Assembly: GCA_036787895.1 (NCBI GenBank)
Contig: DAIQOK010000017.1
Coordinates: 1 to 64,000, forward strand
DNA length: 64,000 nucleotides
Reading direction: 5' to 3'
DNA from: UBA7662 sp036787895
GTDB lineage: Bacteria > Bacteroidota > Bacteroidia > UBA7662
The position numbers and the translations under genes are program-made. The notes under the pieces were generated by a model. It was given only the letters and a program-made list of their open reading frames with translations. It was not told where the DNA came from and searched no databases. The first letter of the stretch is position 1, and each line of letters opens with the position of its first letter. This document shows positions 16,536 to 25,388 of this stretch, one piece after another.

Positions 16536-18336
16536 AACCGTCACATTTAACCTCAACGGACTGGTATTTACCATCGAGGAGGACGGCTATGCCCTGCTGA
16601 AACAGTATCTCGACACGGTGAAAGCCTATTTTGCCCGCCAAGCCGACGGCCTGGAAATCGTGAGTGAAATCGAAGCCCGCATTGCTGAAAAATTCCGTCA
16701 TGCCCTCGAAGCCAATGCTCGCCAGGTGCTGTATGCCGCCGATATAAACCAATTGATAACCGAAATGGGTACGGTCGATGATTTCGAAGCCTTCGAAGCC
16801 GATGAGTTTGGGGAATATAGCCAAACTGAACCTTCTTATGCTGCTCCTGCCAAGCCGGCACGGCTCTTCCGCACCAGTTACAACCGCATACTCGCAGGTG
16901 TTGCCAATGGCTTGGCAGTATATCTGAAAGCCGATGTAAGTTTGGTACGCCTGCTCTTTATTTTGAGTACCATCTTTTTGGCCGGTTTTGGTTTGATACT
17001 TTATCTCGTTTTGTGGATAGCGGTGCCAGAGACCGACGAACCGCTTCCAACTTCAGTAGAAACCGGAGATAAATCCCGTAAGGGCGCCCGTTTGTACCGT
17101 GATGCCGACGACAAAGTGCTCGGTGGTGTATCGGCAGGATTAGCTGCTTATCTAAACATTGATCCTTTGGCTGTTCGTCTGCTCTTTATTATTGCCACAG
17201 TGTGGGGTGGCTTCGGCGTGCTGGCGTATTTGCTGCTTTGGATAGCTATGCCGGCTGCACGTAGTCTGGCGCAAAAGGTAGAAATGCGCGGCCAGGAGGC
17301 CAATTTGGCGAATATGAAGGATGCCCACCAACTAAAAGAGGACGACAAACCCAAAACCATGTTGGCGCGTTTACTCGCCTTGCCGGTAGATTTGATCCGG
17401 GTGATGGCGCGGGGCATCGAAAAGCTGATTAGCAGTTTGTCGGGCATACTCCGCATTTTCGGCGGCGGCTTTTTCATCTTCTTCAGTGGGGTGGTCTTGT
17501 TTACGCTGGTCACCATGCTTAGCGTCATGATTGCCTATTTCGCCGGTTATGTGGATACGAGTGAAATTCCTTTTCCGCTCGAAGCGCTGAGTGGTTCGGT
17601 GGTCTCCGATATCATCATCGCCATACTGGCCTTTTTGCTGATACTCATTCCCATGCTTTATGTGCTCTACCTGGGCATACGGTTGTTGCTCAACCGCAAA
17701 CTGTTTCGTCGCCCGGTAATTTTCATTGGCGCCTGGGTTTGGGCAGGGGTGGTGGTACTGTGTTTTGCGATGGGGATGCGTACCGTGCTGCAGTTTCAGA
17801 GCGAAGGAAGCATCACGCAGGAACATAAATATGTGCTTTCAAAACAAGAGACTGTTGAATTTCGGCCGATGCCCCACGAGGATGGGGAAAGTTTTGGCTG
17901 GATTCGCACCGAATGGGTAGCCAGTGATAACGATTCCATACTGGTTATAAAAAAACGTATCATATCGCGGGGATCTTCACTCGAAAATGCGCGTCAAAAT
18001 GCTATCATGGTTGATTATCGCATCGAAAAAAACGATACGCTAATCACGCTGGCGCCGGGAATCGATTTCAAATCCGGTGCGCGTTTCCGGGGGCAGCAGG
18101 TGGAGCTCGAGATTTATCTCCCCAAAAACCGCCCGGTTCGCATTGATAACCGCTATTACTGGGACAATGAAATAGTGAACTTCCGCGACATTGAATTGGG
18201 CGAGATGGAAACCTTCATCCTTACCGACGAAGGTCTGAAATGTCTGAGTTGTAAGCCAAAAATAAGGGAAGAGGAGGAGGAAGACGAGGCCTTGGCACCC
18301 AAACCAGATGCCCCGAATGCACCAGCTACCTTATAG
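16528..18336 (+). CDS. PspC domain-containing membrane protein
   Basis: A 602-residue envelope protein. Residues 1-95 form a cytoplasmic domain with a conserved EIEARIAEKF helix, followed by two PspC domains at about 111-168 and 187-243 (ILAGVANGLAVYL and VLGGVSAGLAAYL, each with two hydrophobic segments). Three more membrane helices follow between about 295 and 425. Residues 430-590 are a beta-rich, probably periplasmic domain, with an acidic, proline-rich tail. The ATG at 16528 lies within the end of padR, so the two are translationally coupled. By PspC homology it may sense or buffer membrane stress; the direct function is inferred. Confidence 0.87.
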   Translation: MNKTVTFNLNGLVFTIEEDGYALLKQYLDTVKAYFARQADGLEIVSEIEARIAEKFRHALEANARQVLYAADINQLITEMGTVDDFEAFEADEFGEYSQTEPSYAAPAKPARLFRTSYNRILAGVANGLAVYLKADVSLVRLLFILSTIFLAGFGLILYLVLWIAVPETDEPLPTSVETGDKSRKGARLYRDADDKVLGGVSAGLAAYLNIDPLAVRLLFIIATVWGGFGVLAYLLLWIAMPAARSLAQKVEMRGQEANLANMKDAHQLKEDDKPKTMLARLLALPVDLIRVMARGIEKLISSLSGILRIFGGGFFIFFSGVVLFTLVTMLSVMIAYFAGYVDTSEIPFPLEALSGSVVSDIIIAILAFLLILIPMLYVLYLGIRLLLNRKLFRRPVIFIGAWVWAGVVVLCFAMGMRTVLQFQSEGSITQEHKYVLSKQETVEFRPMPHEDGESFGWIRTEWVASDNDSILVIKKRIISRGSSLENARQNAIMVDYRIEKNDTLITLAPGIDFKSGARFRGQQVELEIYLPKNRPVRIDNRYYWDNEIVNFRDIELGEMETFILTDEGLKCLSCKPKIREEEEEDEALAPKPDAPNAPATL

Positions 18337-18421
18337 TCAGGTATTACGACTTAAACATCAAAACCACCCACTTACAGGCAGCCACTAACTGCCGGTAAAT
18401 AGATCAGATTTCGCTTCAGAG

Positions 18422-18454
18422 CCCTGCCGTCGGGAGATAGCAGGGTTTGTTTTT
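18422..18454 (+). terminator. Terminator after the padR-pspC operon
   Basis: CCCTGC (18422-18427) pairs with GCAGGG (18440-18445) across a 12-nt loop and is followed by TTTGTTTTT. It lies 86 nt after the PspC stop. Confidence 0.65.
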
Positions 18455-18548
18455 ACCAGCGATTTTTCCGGGCCGTATACCATTTGGCCGGGTTGTCGTG
18501 GATGTAGCGGATGATTTGATCGATTTGCTCCAACGGCGTTTTTTCAAA
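18453..18548 (-). pseudogene. C-terminal fossil of a REP-type (IS200/Y1-like) transposase
   Basis: Immediately after the corA stop codon and in the same frame, the minus strand encodes 31 residues ending in IIRYIHDNPAKWYTARKNRW followed by a stop. The pattern IxxYIxxNPxxW is the C-terminal signature of REP-associated tyrosine transposases (Y1_Tnp family). No catalytic HUH or tyrosine region remains. It has no start codon and is presumably a decayed remnant that sits against corA. Confidence 0.6.
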
Positions 18549-19658
18549 TCACCATTTCCCAAACCATCCCCGCCGCCAAAACAATATCAATAAACCCACG
18601 GCGGTGATAAACATAAATGATAAAACGGCGACATATCCGTATGGGCTGTACAATTCAGGCATATTCCACGGCAGGGCCTGGCCGTTTTCGGCCTGGCGGG
18701 CGAAATTCATGCCGTACAGGCCGGCCACAAAACTGAGGGGAATAAATATGGCCGATAACATGGTCAACACCTTCATGATTTCATTCATGCGGTTGCTCAC
18801 ATTGGCCATATATAAGTCCATGAGGTTGGCTGCTACTTCCCTGTAGTTTTCCACCAGGTCCATAAGGGTGCTTACATGGTCGTACAAATCGCGCAGGTAT
18901 ATTTCCAGGTTATCTTGTTTGTTGAGGTGGTCGTGCCGGATGAGGTTATTGATTTTTTCCCTTTCCGGCCAAACGATCCGCCGCACATCCATCAACTCGT
19001 GCTTCAGCTGAAGTATCTGGTTGCGGTGTTTTCGTTCGGCATTGGCCAAGAGCTGGTCTTCGAGCTTTTCAAGTTGACCATCAATATCCGATACCACCGA
19101 AAAATAATTATCGACTACAGCGTCAAAAATGGCATAAACGAGGTATTCTGATTTGCGTTTGCGCATGGGCATACGTTCGTCACGTATCCGATCACGCACC
19201 GGCTCGAGCACATCGTCGTAGGTATGTTGGATGGTGATGAGTACATTGCCGCATAGAAAAAGGCTGAGCTGTTCGTTATGTAATTTCCGGCCATCGGGGC
19301 TGTACAACATGCGGCTGATGGCATAGAGGTGCCCAAAATTATATTCCACTTTGGGTTGTTGCTGACTGCCAATATCCTCCAGTTCGAGCGGATGAATGGA
19401 GAATTGTTTTTCCAGCCAATCGTAGAGCTGCGGGTCTAGGACGCCGCGTATGTCCACCCAGATGGTGTGTTCGCCATGGCTGGCAATAATTTCTTCTACC
19501 CGGGCATAGCTCACATCAGCTTCTTCGAGATGATAATCCGGCGAATGGGCATGAATAAAAATCCGGGTAGGCAGGGCGTTGGTGGGGATGAAAATGGTGC
19601 CCGGTTTGGCGCCAATTTTAGCTTTATTATAGCGGAATCGGTTGCGGTGCTGACTCAT
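18549..19658 (-). CDS. corA: Magnesium/cobalt transporter CorA
   Basis: A 369-residue CorA-type divalent cation channel. The large N-terminal cytoplasmic domain is followed by two C-terminal membrane helices; the pore signature YGMNF is at residues 315-319 and is preceded by the long stalk helix with MNEIMKVLTMLSAIFIPLSFVAG, quoted only to mark the first membrane helix. It exchanges Mg2+ (or Co2+) across the inner membrane as a pentamer. The C-terminus ends in a basic RRGWFGKW, and the stop is directly followed by the transposase fossil in the same frame. It is divergent from the next gene with a 62-nt gap. Confidence 0.94.
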   Translation of the reverse strand: MSQHRNRFRYNKAKIGAKPGTIFIPTNALPTRIFIHAHSPDYHLEEADVSYARVEEIIASHGEHTIWVDIRGVLDPQLYDWLEKQFSIHPLELEDIGSQQQPKVEYNFGHLYAISRMLYSPDGRKLHNEQLSLFLCGNVLITIQHTYDDVLEPVRDRIRDERMPMRKRKSEYLVYAIFDAVVDNYFSVVSDIDGQLEKLEDQLLANAERKHRNQILQLKHELMDVRRIVWPEREKINNLIRHDHLNKQDNLEIYLRDLYDHVSTLMDLVENYREVAANLMDLYMANVSNRMNEIMKVLTMLSAIFIPLSFVAGLYGMNFARQAENGQALPWNMPELYSPYGYVAVLSFMFITAVGLLILFWRRGWFGKW

Positions 19659-19720
19659 ATCCCTAAAGATAGGAAAGCCCTTTCATACGTGCTTAGCCCC
19701 TTTTGCGTTATCTTCGTCTT

Positions 19721-20977
19721 ATGCGTTTTTATCTCACCATAGTACTCTTGATGCTGGCACTAGGCAGCACAGCCAGTCAGTTGCTGATTCCCATGGATCA
19801 GGCGCAAAAAAACCACCTCAAAGCCTACGGTATTGCCTATTGGTGCCTTGAACGCGAGCTGGAGGTGAACTGGATGCTCAACTACCGCGGTGGTAGCTTC
19901 AGCATGGCGCATACCGTTACATTAGAACAAGAATGCCGCATACGTGGGGTAAGCTTTGAGGTATTGCCCGATGTTCGTTATCAGCAAATTGTGGCTCAAA
20001 TGGCCGATCCGGAGGTGAATATGGACCTGGTGAAGCTCGAAAAGGCGCCCAAAATTGCCGTTTATTCGCCAAAAACAAAACAACCCTGGGACGATGCCGT
20101 AACCCTGGCACTGACCTATGCCGAAATCCCATATGATGTCATCTTCGACGAAGAAATGATGGATGGCAAACTGCCGCTATACGATTGGCTGCACCTGCAC
20201 CACGAAGATTTTACCGGTCAGTTTGGGCGTTTTTATGCCTCCTTCAAAGACGCCCCCTGGTACCAGGCCGAGGTAAAGTCGAACAACGAAACTGCCCGCA
20301 AATACGGCTTCAGCAAAGTTTCTCAACTCAAACTGGCCGTAGCTCACCGCATTCGTGATTTTGTTACCGGTGGTGGCTTTTTGTTCGCCATGTGTTCGGC
20401 TACCGACACCTACGACATTGCCCTCTCGGCCGAAGGGGTAGATATATGCGAAAGTATGTACGACGGCGACCCGATAGACCCGCAAGCCCAGCAAAAGCTC
20501 GATTTCAGCAAAACCTTCGCCTTCCAAAATTTCAGACTCACCCGCAACCCCTTCGAATACGAATATTCCGACATCGATGCTACCCAAACCCGCGGCTTCA
20601 TACCCGAACAGCAGGATATGTTCAGCCTCTTCGAGTTTTCGGCCAAATGGGATCCCGTGCCCACCATGTTATGTCAAAACCATACTCAAGTGATTAAAGG
20701 CTTTATGGGACAAACCACTGCCTTCCGCAAGGAGGTCATGAAATCTAATGTGCTCATCATGGGCGAAAGTCGAGCCCTGGGTGAAGCCCGCTACATCCAC
20801 GGTGAACACGGCAAAGGCACCTGGACCTTCTACGGCGGCCACGACCCGGAAGATTACCAGCACCTGGTAGGTGAGCCACCAACCGATCTAAACCTTCACC
20901 CGAACAGCCCGGGTTACCGATTGATTTTAAATAATATTCTCTTCCCTGCGGCCAAGAAGAAGAAGCAGAAAACTTGA
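19721..20977 (+). CDS. Conserved exported protein of unknown function
   Basis: A 418-residue protein with an N-terminal signal peptide (FYLTIVLLMLALGSTAS). I recall near-identical proteins across Bacteroidota that databases often label asparagine synthetase B, but neither an N-terminal nucleophilic Cys nor the SGGxDS pyrophosphatase loop is present, so that name is not supported. Conserved-looking segments are LKAYGIAYW, WMLNYRGGSF, YDWLHLHHEDFTGQFGRFY, GGGFLFAMCSATDT and WTFYGGHDPEDYQHLVG; some suggest a class I glutamine amidotransferase-like or periplasmic hydrolase fold. ATG at 19721 is preferred over an in-frame TTG at 19703 because it starts the signal peptide. The C-terminus is strongly basic (KKKKQKT). 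Confidence 0.7.
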   Translation: MRFYLTIVLLMLALGSTASQLLIPMDQAQKNHLKAYGIAYWCLERELEVNWMLNYRGGSFSMAHTVTLEQECRIRGVSFEVLPDVRYQQIVAQMADPEVNMDLVKLEKAPKIAVYSPKTKQPWDDAVTLALTYAEIPYDVIFDEEMMDGKLPLYDWLHLHHEDFTGQFGRFYASFKDAPWYQAEVKSNNETARKYGFSKVSQLKLAVAHRIRDFVTGGGFLFAMCSATDTYDIALSAEGVDICESMYDGDPIDPQAQQKLDFSKTFAFQNFRLTRNPFEYEYSDIDATQTRGFIPEQQDMFSLFEFSAKWDPVPTMLCQNHTQVIKGFMGQTTAFRKEVMKSNVLIMGESRALGEARYIHGEHGKGTWTFYGGHDPEDYQHLVGEPPTDLNLHPNSPGYRLILNNILFPAAKKKKQKT

Positions 20978-21049
20978 TTCAGTTTTAACGCAGCGTTAGC
21001 TGAGCTAAAAGAGTTTCACAGAGCTGTATTTTGATTAAGCAAATTGTGG

Positions 21050-21472
21050 CTATAAACCCGTTAAACCGGTTTTAATTTGCTCAGCCGCTTTGTCTTTGAA
21101 CTGACTTAAGTCTATTTCGTATTGACCCTTATCGGTAGTCACTTTCAGCACAAAAGGTTTGTAATGTATATCGCTGACAGTAGAGCGATCGAGGGTGGTA
21201 ATTGATTTCATGCCCGGCAACTGCCAGCTGATTTGATTGTCGTCCCAACTCACAAAATACCTGGGTTGAAAGAATTCCTGATAGCCTATACTAATCCAAG
21301 GAATTGCCGCAAATAGTGCGAATTTCAGAAAGAAAAGCGCCTTTTCTGCCAAGGTCTCGAGGGATGCCATTTCACTTATGCCATCGGTTAGATATAGAAG
21401 AATCGTTACCAATAAAACTGAACGTAAGGCAGTCGTCCACCAGGTTTTACGTTGAATCTCGATTCGATGCAT
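21050..21472 (-). CDS. Hypothetical small membrane protein
   Basis: A 140-residue protein with two membrane helices (about residues 15-30 and 45-65), followed by a soluble domain with a WDDNQISWQLPG strand pair and a lysine-rich C-terminus. I recognise no family; the C-terminal half has the look of a PH-like (bPH) domain. ATG at 21472 is chosen over TTG at 21478. It is convergent with the exported protein before it and separated from the porin gene by 60 nt. Confidence 0.6.
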   Translation of the reverse strand: MHRIEIQRKTWWTTALRSVLLVTILLYLTDGISEMASLETLAEKALFFLKFALFAAIPWISIGYQEFFQPRYFVSWDDNQISWQLPGMKSITTLDRSTVSDIHYKPFVLKVTTDKGQYEIDLSQFKDKAAEQIKTGLTGL

Positions 21473-21531
21473 AGCCAATGTTTTGAACGAATTAAATTTA
21501 GCGACCGAATTTCACCAAATCAATTCCTTGC

Positions 21532-23409
21532 TTAATTATAAAACCCCCAACTCACCCCAAACCGAAACGCCCGGCCATACATGGGGTGAAGCGGCGTAGC
21601 AAAAACATTAGGGCGGGGAAAACCCTGGTTGGCATGCTCAAAACGGGCGAACAAACGGGTACGTTTGACTTTGATGGCCAGGAACAGATCCACAACCGGG
21701 TAATTGCCTATACTCAAACTGTCTTGAATGACGAATTGTCCTGTTTCGGGCCGGAAAGCATTGGCACGGTAGGCAGTGTTGTATCGAAATTCTGCCCCCA
21801 ATTGTATTATCCAGCCGGTTTTAAAACGGTGCTCAAAATGAAGCATATCGTGGCTGGAGAAAGCGGGTACACGAATCAGGTTGTTGTCGCTTTGCTGCAC
21901 ACTGTGGTTCAACTGTAACTGCATTTTCCAAAACCGCCACGAACTGCCGTAACGCAGCTCAAGTATATTGATGGTGCTGTTCTGCTGAAAAGGTCGACCA
22001 TCTCCCGCATAAAAAATGCCGTTTTCGAGCTGATGGGCGTTTATACTTGCCCATAATATCGGCAAATCTACCCGCACACCAAGCTGTTGCTGGCGAATAT
22101 TGCTGAAGTTCTGGTTCCAGCTGTGGTGGTTGCTGAGAAATCGCAGACTGATTAAATCGGGATTCTGTAAGCGACTGTCTATCGTAAAAGTGAGCATCAC
22201 TTGGCTCATTTTAAGCTGACTTACCAGGTTTATGGCATAGGTGGCTGATTGCAAACTGTGATAAGGTGTGGCGGTAATGTCCAACTGATTTTTTAATCGC
22301 CAGACTTGGTATGAAATACGTGCATCGAAACCTGCGAGCGTATAATTTTCGCGGCCATAGCCTAAATCAGCCGTACCATGCCCAAATCGGCCATTCAATT
22401 CCCACTGCAAATTGGCAAAAGGACTTTCAGTACCGATTCCCAACAAATGGGTGAAACTTTCCAGGCCCGTAGTGTCGAAGGTGGTGATACTGTCGCGCAA
22501 AATAGCCGGATAGTAGGCGATGCCCCGCACCGGGTTTTCGTCGGTGTAGCGGTAGTATTCGCGGCTGAAGTTCAAACGGTGAAAGAGGCGTAATCCTTGG
22601 AAACTGCTGTCGTTACCACTGAGGCGGTAATACTGACTGAGTTGAAAAGTACGCTGGTTGTGCCGCGATGTGGCAGTAGTGAGTTTAATGGGTACGCTCA
22701 GTGGATTAAAAGCCACTGTGGTATCGAATAAGGTGCCCAATCCAATGCCGCCATTTTGTTCGTCAAGCCTGTTGTTGTTGATGTAATTCAAAAAAGCAGC
22801 ATAGCGGTTACCCGGGAGTTTAAAGGAGGCGAATAAACGCAGACTTTTATTGTTTGTGGCTTGATTGAGGTAAAAGCCTTCCGACGATAACAAGCGGTAT
22901 TCGGCGCCCACATTAAAAGTCTCACCAATGTTTTGGGTATGCAGCACTTTGAAATGTTGCTGGACAGTGCCCCCGGTCATGAAGTCGACTATAGTCAGCG
23001 GTTTGGTGACCTGCCAATATTCATTGGTAGTAGGCGTAAAACCCGCATCATAAATTTCGTATTGGCGGAAACCCAAGCGAATAGGTGCATATGCTCCCGC
23101 TTCATAGCCCATAGGTCGGGCGAAACTTCCTAAAATACCCCCGGTTTGGATGTGTTTCAGGTTTTTTTGGCTAGGGTCGTACCAATGTACCCCCAATAAG
23201 GTGGTATCCGGTTTTTTGGAGAAAATGGTATCGAAACCAAAATCGCTTTCCAAAAACCGGCGCAACAGCAAGTCTTTTTCATCTACATCCAGGCTATCGG
23301 TTTGGGTGGAAGTGCCGCCCATGTTTTGCGCTGTTGCCGAATTAGCAAAAAAACAGATGAACAGCCCGAAAAAGGCGAACAATAGCAGAGAAAAACGTAT
23401 AGACAACAT
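21532..23409 (-). CDS. Putative porin (Bacteroidota porin family 10-like)
   Basis: A 625-residue outer-membrane beta-barrel. The signal peptide (SIRFSLLLFAFFGLFICFFA, cleaved near ATAQ) is followed by an N-terminal region with many aromatic-polar alternations and repeated strands ending in the aromatic C-terminal pattern FRFGVSWGFYN, typical for barrel insertion. ATG at 23409 starts the signal peptide, 8 nt after the purine nucleoside phosphorylase stop. The lpxK-PNP-porin order is recurrent in Bacteroidota, so it is probably cotranscribed; the transported solute is unknown. Confidence 0.83.
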   Translation of the reverse strand: MLSIRFSLLLFAFFGLFICFFANSATAQNMGGTSTQTDSLDVDEKDLLLRRFLESDFGFDTIFSKKPDTTLLGVHWYDPSQKNLKHIQTGGILGSFARPMGYEAGAYAPIRLGFRQYEIYDAGFTPTTNEYWQVTKPLTIVDFMTGGTVQQHFKVLHTQNIGETFNVGAEYRLLSSEGFYLNQATNNKSLRLFASFKLPGNRYAAFLNYINNNRLDEQNGGIGLGTLFDTTVAFNPLSVPIKLTTATSRHNQRTFQLSQYYRLSGNDSSFQGLRLFHRLNFSREYYRYTDENPVRGIAYYPAILRDSITTFDTTGLESFTHLLGIGTESPFANLQWELNGRFGHGTADLGYGRENYTLAGFDARISYQVWRLKNQLDITATPYHSLQSATYAINLVSQLKMSQVMLTFTIDSRLQNPDLISLRFLSNHHSWNQNFSNIRQQQLGVRVDLPILWASINAHQLENGIFYAGDGRPFQQNSTINILELRYGSSWRFWKMQLQLNHSVQQSDNNLIRVPAFSSHDMLHFEHRFKTGWIIQLGAEFRYNTAYRANAFRPETGQFVIQDSLSIGNYPVVDLFLAIKVKRTRLFARFEHANQGFPRPNVFATPLHPMYGRAFRFGVSWGFYN

Positions 23410-23416
23410 GCTTTGA

Positions 23417-24229
23417 TTACAAATCGGCAATCAGGGCTTTGATAATCAACGACATATTCGGTTCTGCTTTTTTCGCCGCATCAATGATGCTGGTAATAGT
23501 GACTTCCTCCTCCGATTCTGGAAAACCTTCATCGGTAATTACTGAAATGGCGAAGCAGGGAATACCCATTTGTCGGGCAACTATCACTTCTGGCACGGTG
23601 CTCATACCTACCGCATCGGCACCTAAACGGTGCAGATAGCGGTATTCGGCCGGCGTTTCGAGGGCAGGGCCTTGTACTGCCGCATATACACCCGGCATTA
23701 CCTTAATGCCGTTTTTGGCGGCTATTCCCATGGCTTTATCAATCAATTTGTGGTCGTACGGCTCCGACATCTGCGGGAAACGTGGGCCGTATTCGGGCAG
23801 GTGTAAACCGCGTAAAGGATGTTCGGGCAACAAATTAATATGGTCATTGAGTATCATGAGGTCCGATACCTTCAAGGCCGGGTTCAAGCCACCAGAGGCA
23901 TTCGAAACGATCAAGGTTTCCACCCCCAGGTACTTCATTACACGTACCGGAAAGGTAACCTGCTGCATGCTGTAGCCTTCGTAGTAATGAAAACGGCCCG
24001 ACATCACAATAACTTCCTTGCCGGCTAAAGTGCCTATGAGCAGGCGACCGCGGTGACTTTCGGTGGTGGAGATGGGGAAGTTCGGAATCTGAGCATAAGA
24101 AATGCTGTGCGACAGCTCAACTTCATCAGCAAGTGAGCCGAGGCCGGTGCCTAAAATGATGCCTATACGGGGTTTGTTACCAATGCGCTCCTGCAGGTAA
24201 TCAACGGTTTCTTTGATGGTACTTAACAT
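23417..24229 (-). CDS. Purine-nucleoside phosphorylase
   Basis: A 270-residue trimeric class PNP that phosphorolyses purine (deoxy)nucleosides for salvage. Motifs are GIILGTGLGSLADEV (phosphate loop), TTESHRGRLLIG, VSNASGGLNPAL and GMSTVPEVIVARQMG. ATG at 24229 is chosen because it matches the usual N-terminus and falls just after the lpxK 3' end; upstream in-frame starts would overlap lpxK more deeply. It lies between lpxK (29-nt overlap) and the porin gene. Confidence 0.93.
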   Translation of the reverse strand: MLSTIKETVDYLQERIGNKPRIGIILGTGLGSLADEVELSHSISYAQIPNFPISTTESHRGRLLIGTLAGKEVIVMSGRFHYYEGYSMQQVTFPVRVMKYLGVETLIVSNASGGLNPALKVSDLMILNDHINLLPEHPLRGLHLPEYGPRFPQMSEPYDHKLIDKAMGIAAKNGIKVMPGVYAAVQGPALETPAEYRYLHRLGADAVGMSTVPEVIVARQMGIPCFAISVITDEGFPESEEEVTITSIIDAAKKAEPNMSLIIKALIADL

Positions 24230-25265
24230 ATTCTTCGATTTTAGCGATGAAAGCCGCTGTGTCGGCCTCATCAAAGCCGATTTCTATCGGCAGGCTTGCC
24301 AGTGGAATCTGGTTGGTGACAAACCAGTCGCCAAAATCGCGAAGTTTTACGAAATCTTTCTCTGTTGTAAGCACTACTTTTTTTTCCGACTCAATTTCTT
24401 GCCAGGCTTTTTCAATTTGTTTGAGCTGTTTTTTGCCATATCGCTGGTGGTCTGCATAAGCCAGGTGAGTAAAAGGAATGTTTTTCGACTTCAACTTTTC
24501 GGTGAGGGAAGTAGGATTGGCAATGCCGGTTACCAGTAAAACATGGGTGTTTTTGTCGATAGGGAAAGCCTCGAAGGGTTCCATAAAGACGGGGTCGGTA
24601 TAACGGATATGCGAAAAAATGACAAGCTGGTGGGCAGCTGCACCTACTTTGGTGTAGATGAATTTTTTGTCGTACACATTTATCCGCGCCGGCGCTTTGG
24701 TGAAGATGATAATGTCGGCACGGCGGAAACCTGTGCGAAATTCCCGCAATCGGCCAACCGGCAATAAATGGTCGTTAAAATAGGGTTCGTTATAATCACT
24801 CAGCAAAATGTTCAGCCCGGCTTTGACTTTTCGGTGTTGAAAGCCATCATCGAGCACCACCGCCGATAAAAACGGATTCAGTTCACTCAGTTTTTCGAGG
24901 CCAGTTTTACGGTCTTCACACACCGCCACCTGTATATCGGGCAGTTTCAAATACATCTGAAAAGGCTCATCGCCTATTGTTGCGGCATTATCTTGCGGCC
25001 CAGCTAATCGAAAACCGCTGCTTTTACGTTTATAACCCCGGCTAAGGATCGCGACAGCCGGAAAATATTCGGCCAGCATGGCTGCAATCAATTCGGTATG
25101 TGGTGTTTTACCTGTTCCACCCACGCTCAGATTCCCAATTTTCACGATTGCCTGCTCAAAACCATAAGATTTAAGCACGCCAGCGTCGTACAGGACATTG
25201 CGCAACCAAACGCCGAACCCGTACAAGAGGGCCAAGGGGTACAAAAAAAGCTGGACTGGTCGCAT
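24201..25265 (-). CDS. lpxK: Tetraacyldisaccharide 4'-kinase
   Basis: A 354-residue LpxK that phosphorylates the 4' position of the lipid A disaccharide at the inner membrane. The N-terminal membrane anchor is followed by the Walker A loop GNLSVGGTGKTPHTE near residues 46-60, and other family motifs are ILSRGYKRKSSG, VVLDDGFQHRKV and TTEKDFVKL. First gene of the minus-strand lpxK-PNP-porin unit, transcribed away from the Nif3-like gene. Confidence 0.95.
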   Translation of the reverse strand: MRPVQLFLYPLALLYGFGVWLRNVLYDAGVLKSYGFEQAIVKIGNLSVGGTGKTPHTELIAAMLAEYFPAVAILSRGYKRKSSGFRLAGPQDNAATIGDEPFQMYLKLPDIQVAVCEDRKTGLEKLSELNPFLSAVVLDDGFQHRKVKAGLNILLSDYNEPYFNDHLLPVGRLREFRTGFRRADIIIFTKAPARINVYDKKFIYTKVGAAAHQLVIFSHIRYTDPVFMEPFEAFPIDKNTHVLLVTGIANPTSLTEKLKSKNIPFTHLAYADHQRYGKKQLKQIEKAWQEIESEKKVVLTTEKDFVKLRDFGDWFVTNQIPLASLPIEIGFDEADTAAFIAKIEEYVKYHQRNR

Positions 25266-25351
25266 GATTGAACCCGAAGCTACACAATCACATTAAAAAT
25301 CCCAAAAGTGAGCTAAGCTTATCCGTATTTTAGGGTAGATGGTCCCTTTAA

Positions 25352-25384
25352 TTGCAGGACGCTGCCCTGCATTTAGTATGTTTG
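25352..25384 (+). promoter_or_regulatory. -33/-7 promoter of the nif3-like gene
   Basis: TTG (25352-25354), a 22-nt spacer and TATGTTTG (25377-25384), which ends 4 nt before ATG. A GCAGG/CCTGC stem (25354-25370) lies in the spacer. Confidence 0.65.
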
Positions 25385-25388
25385 CCGC

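Noticed and set aside
19721..20977. Naming the exported protein asparagine synthetase
   Set aside because: The nucleophile and SGGxDS pyrophosphatase motifs are missing and it carries a signal peptide.
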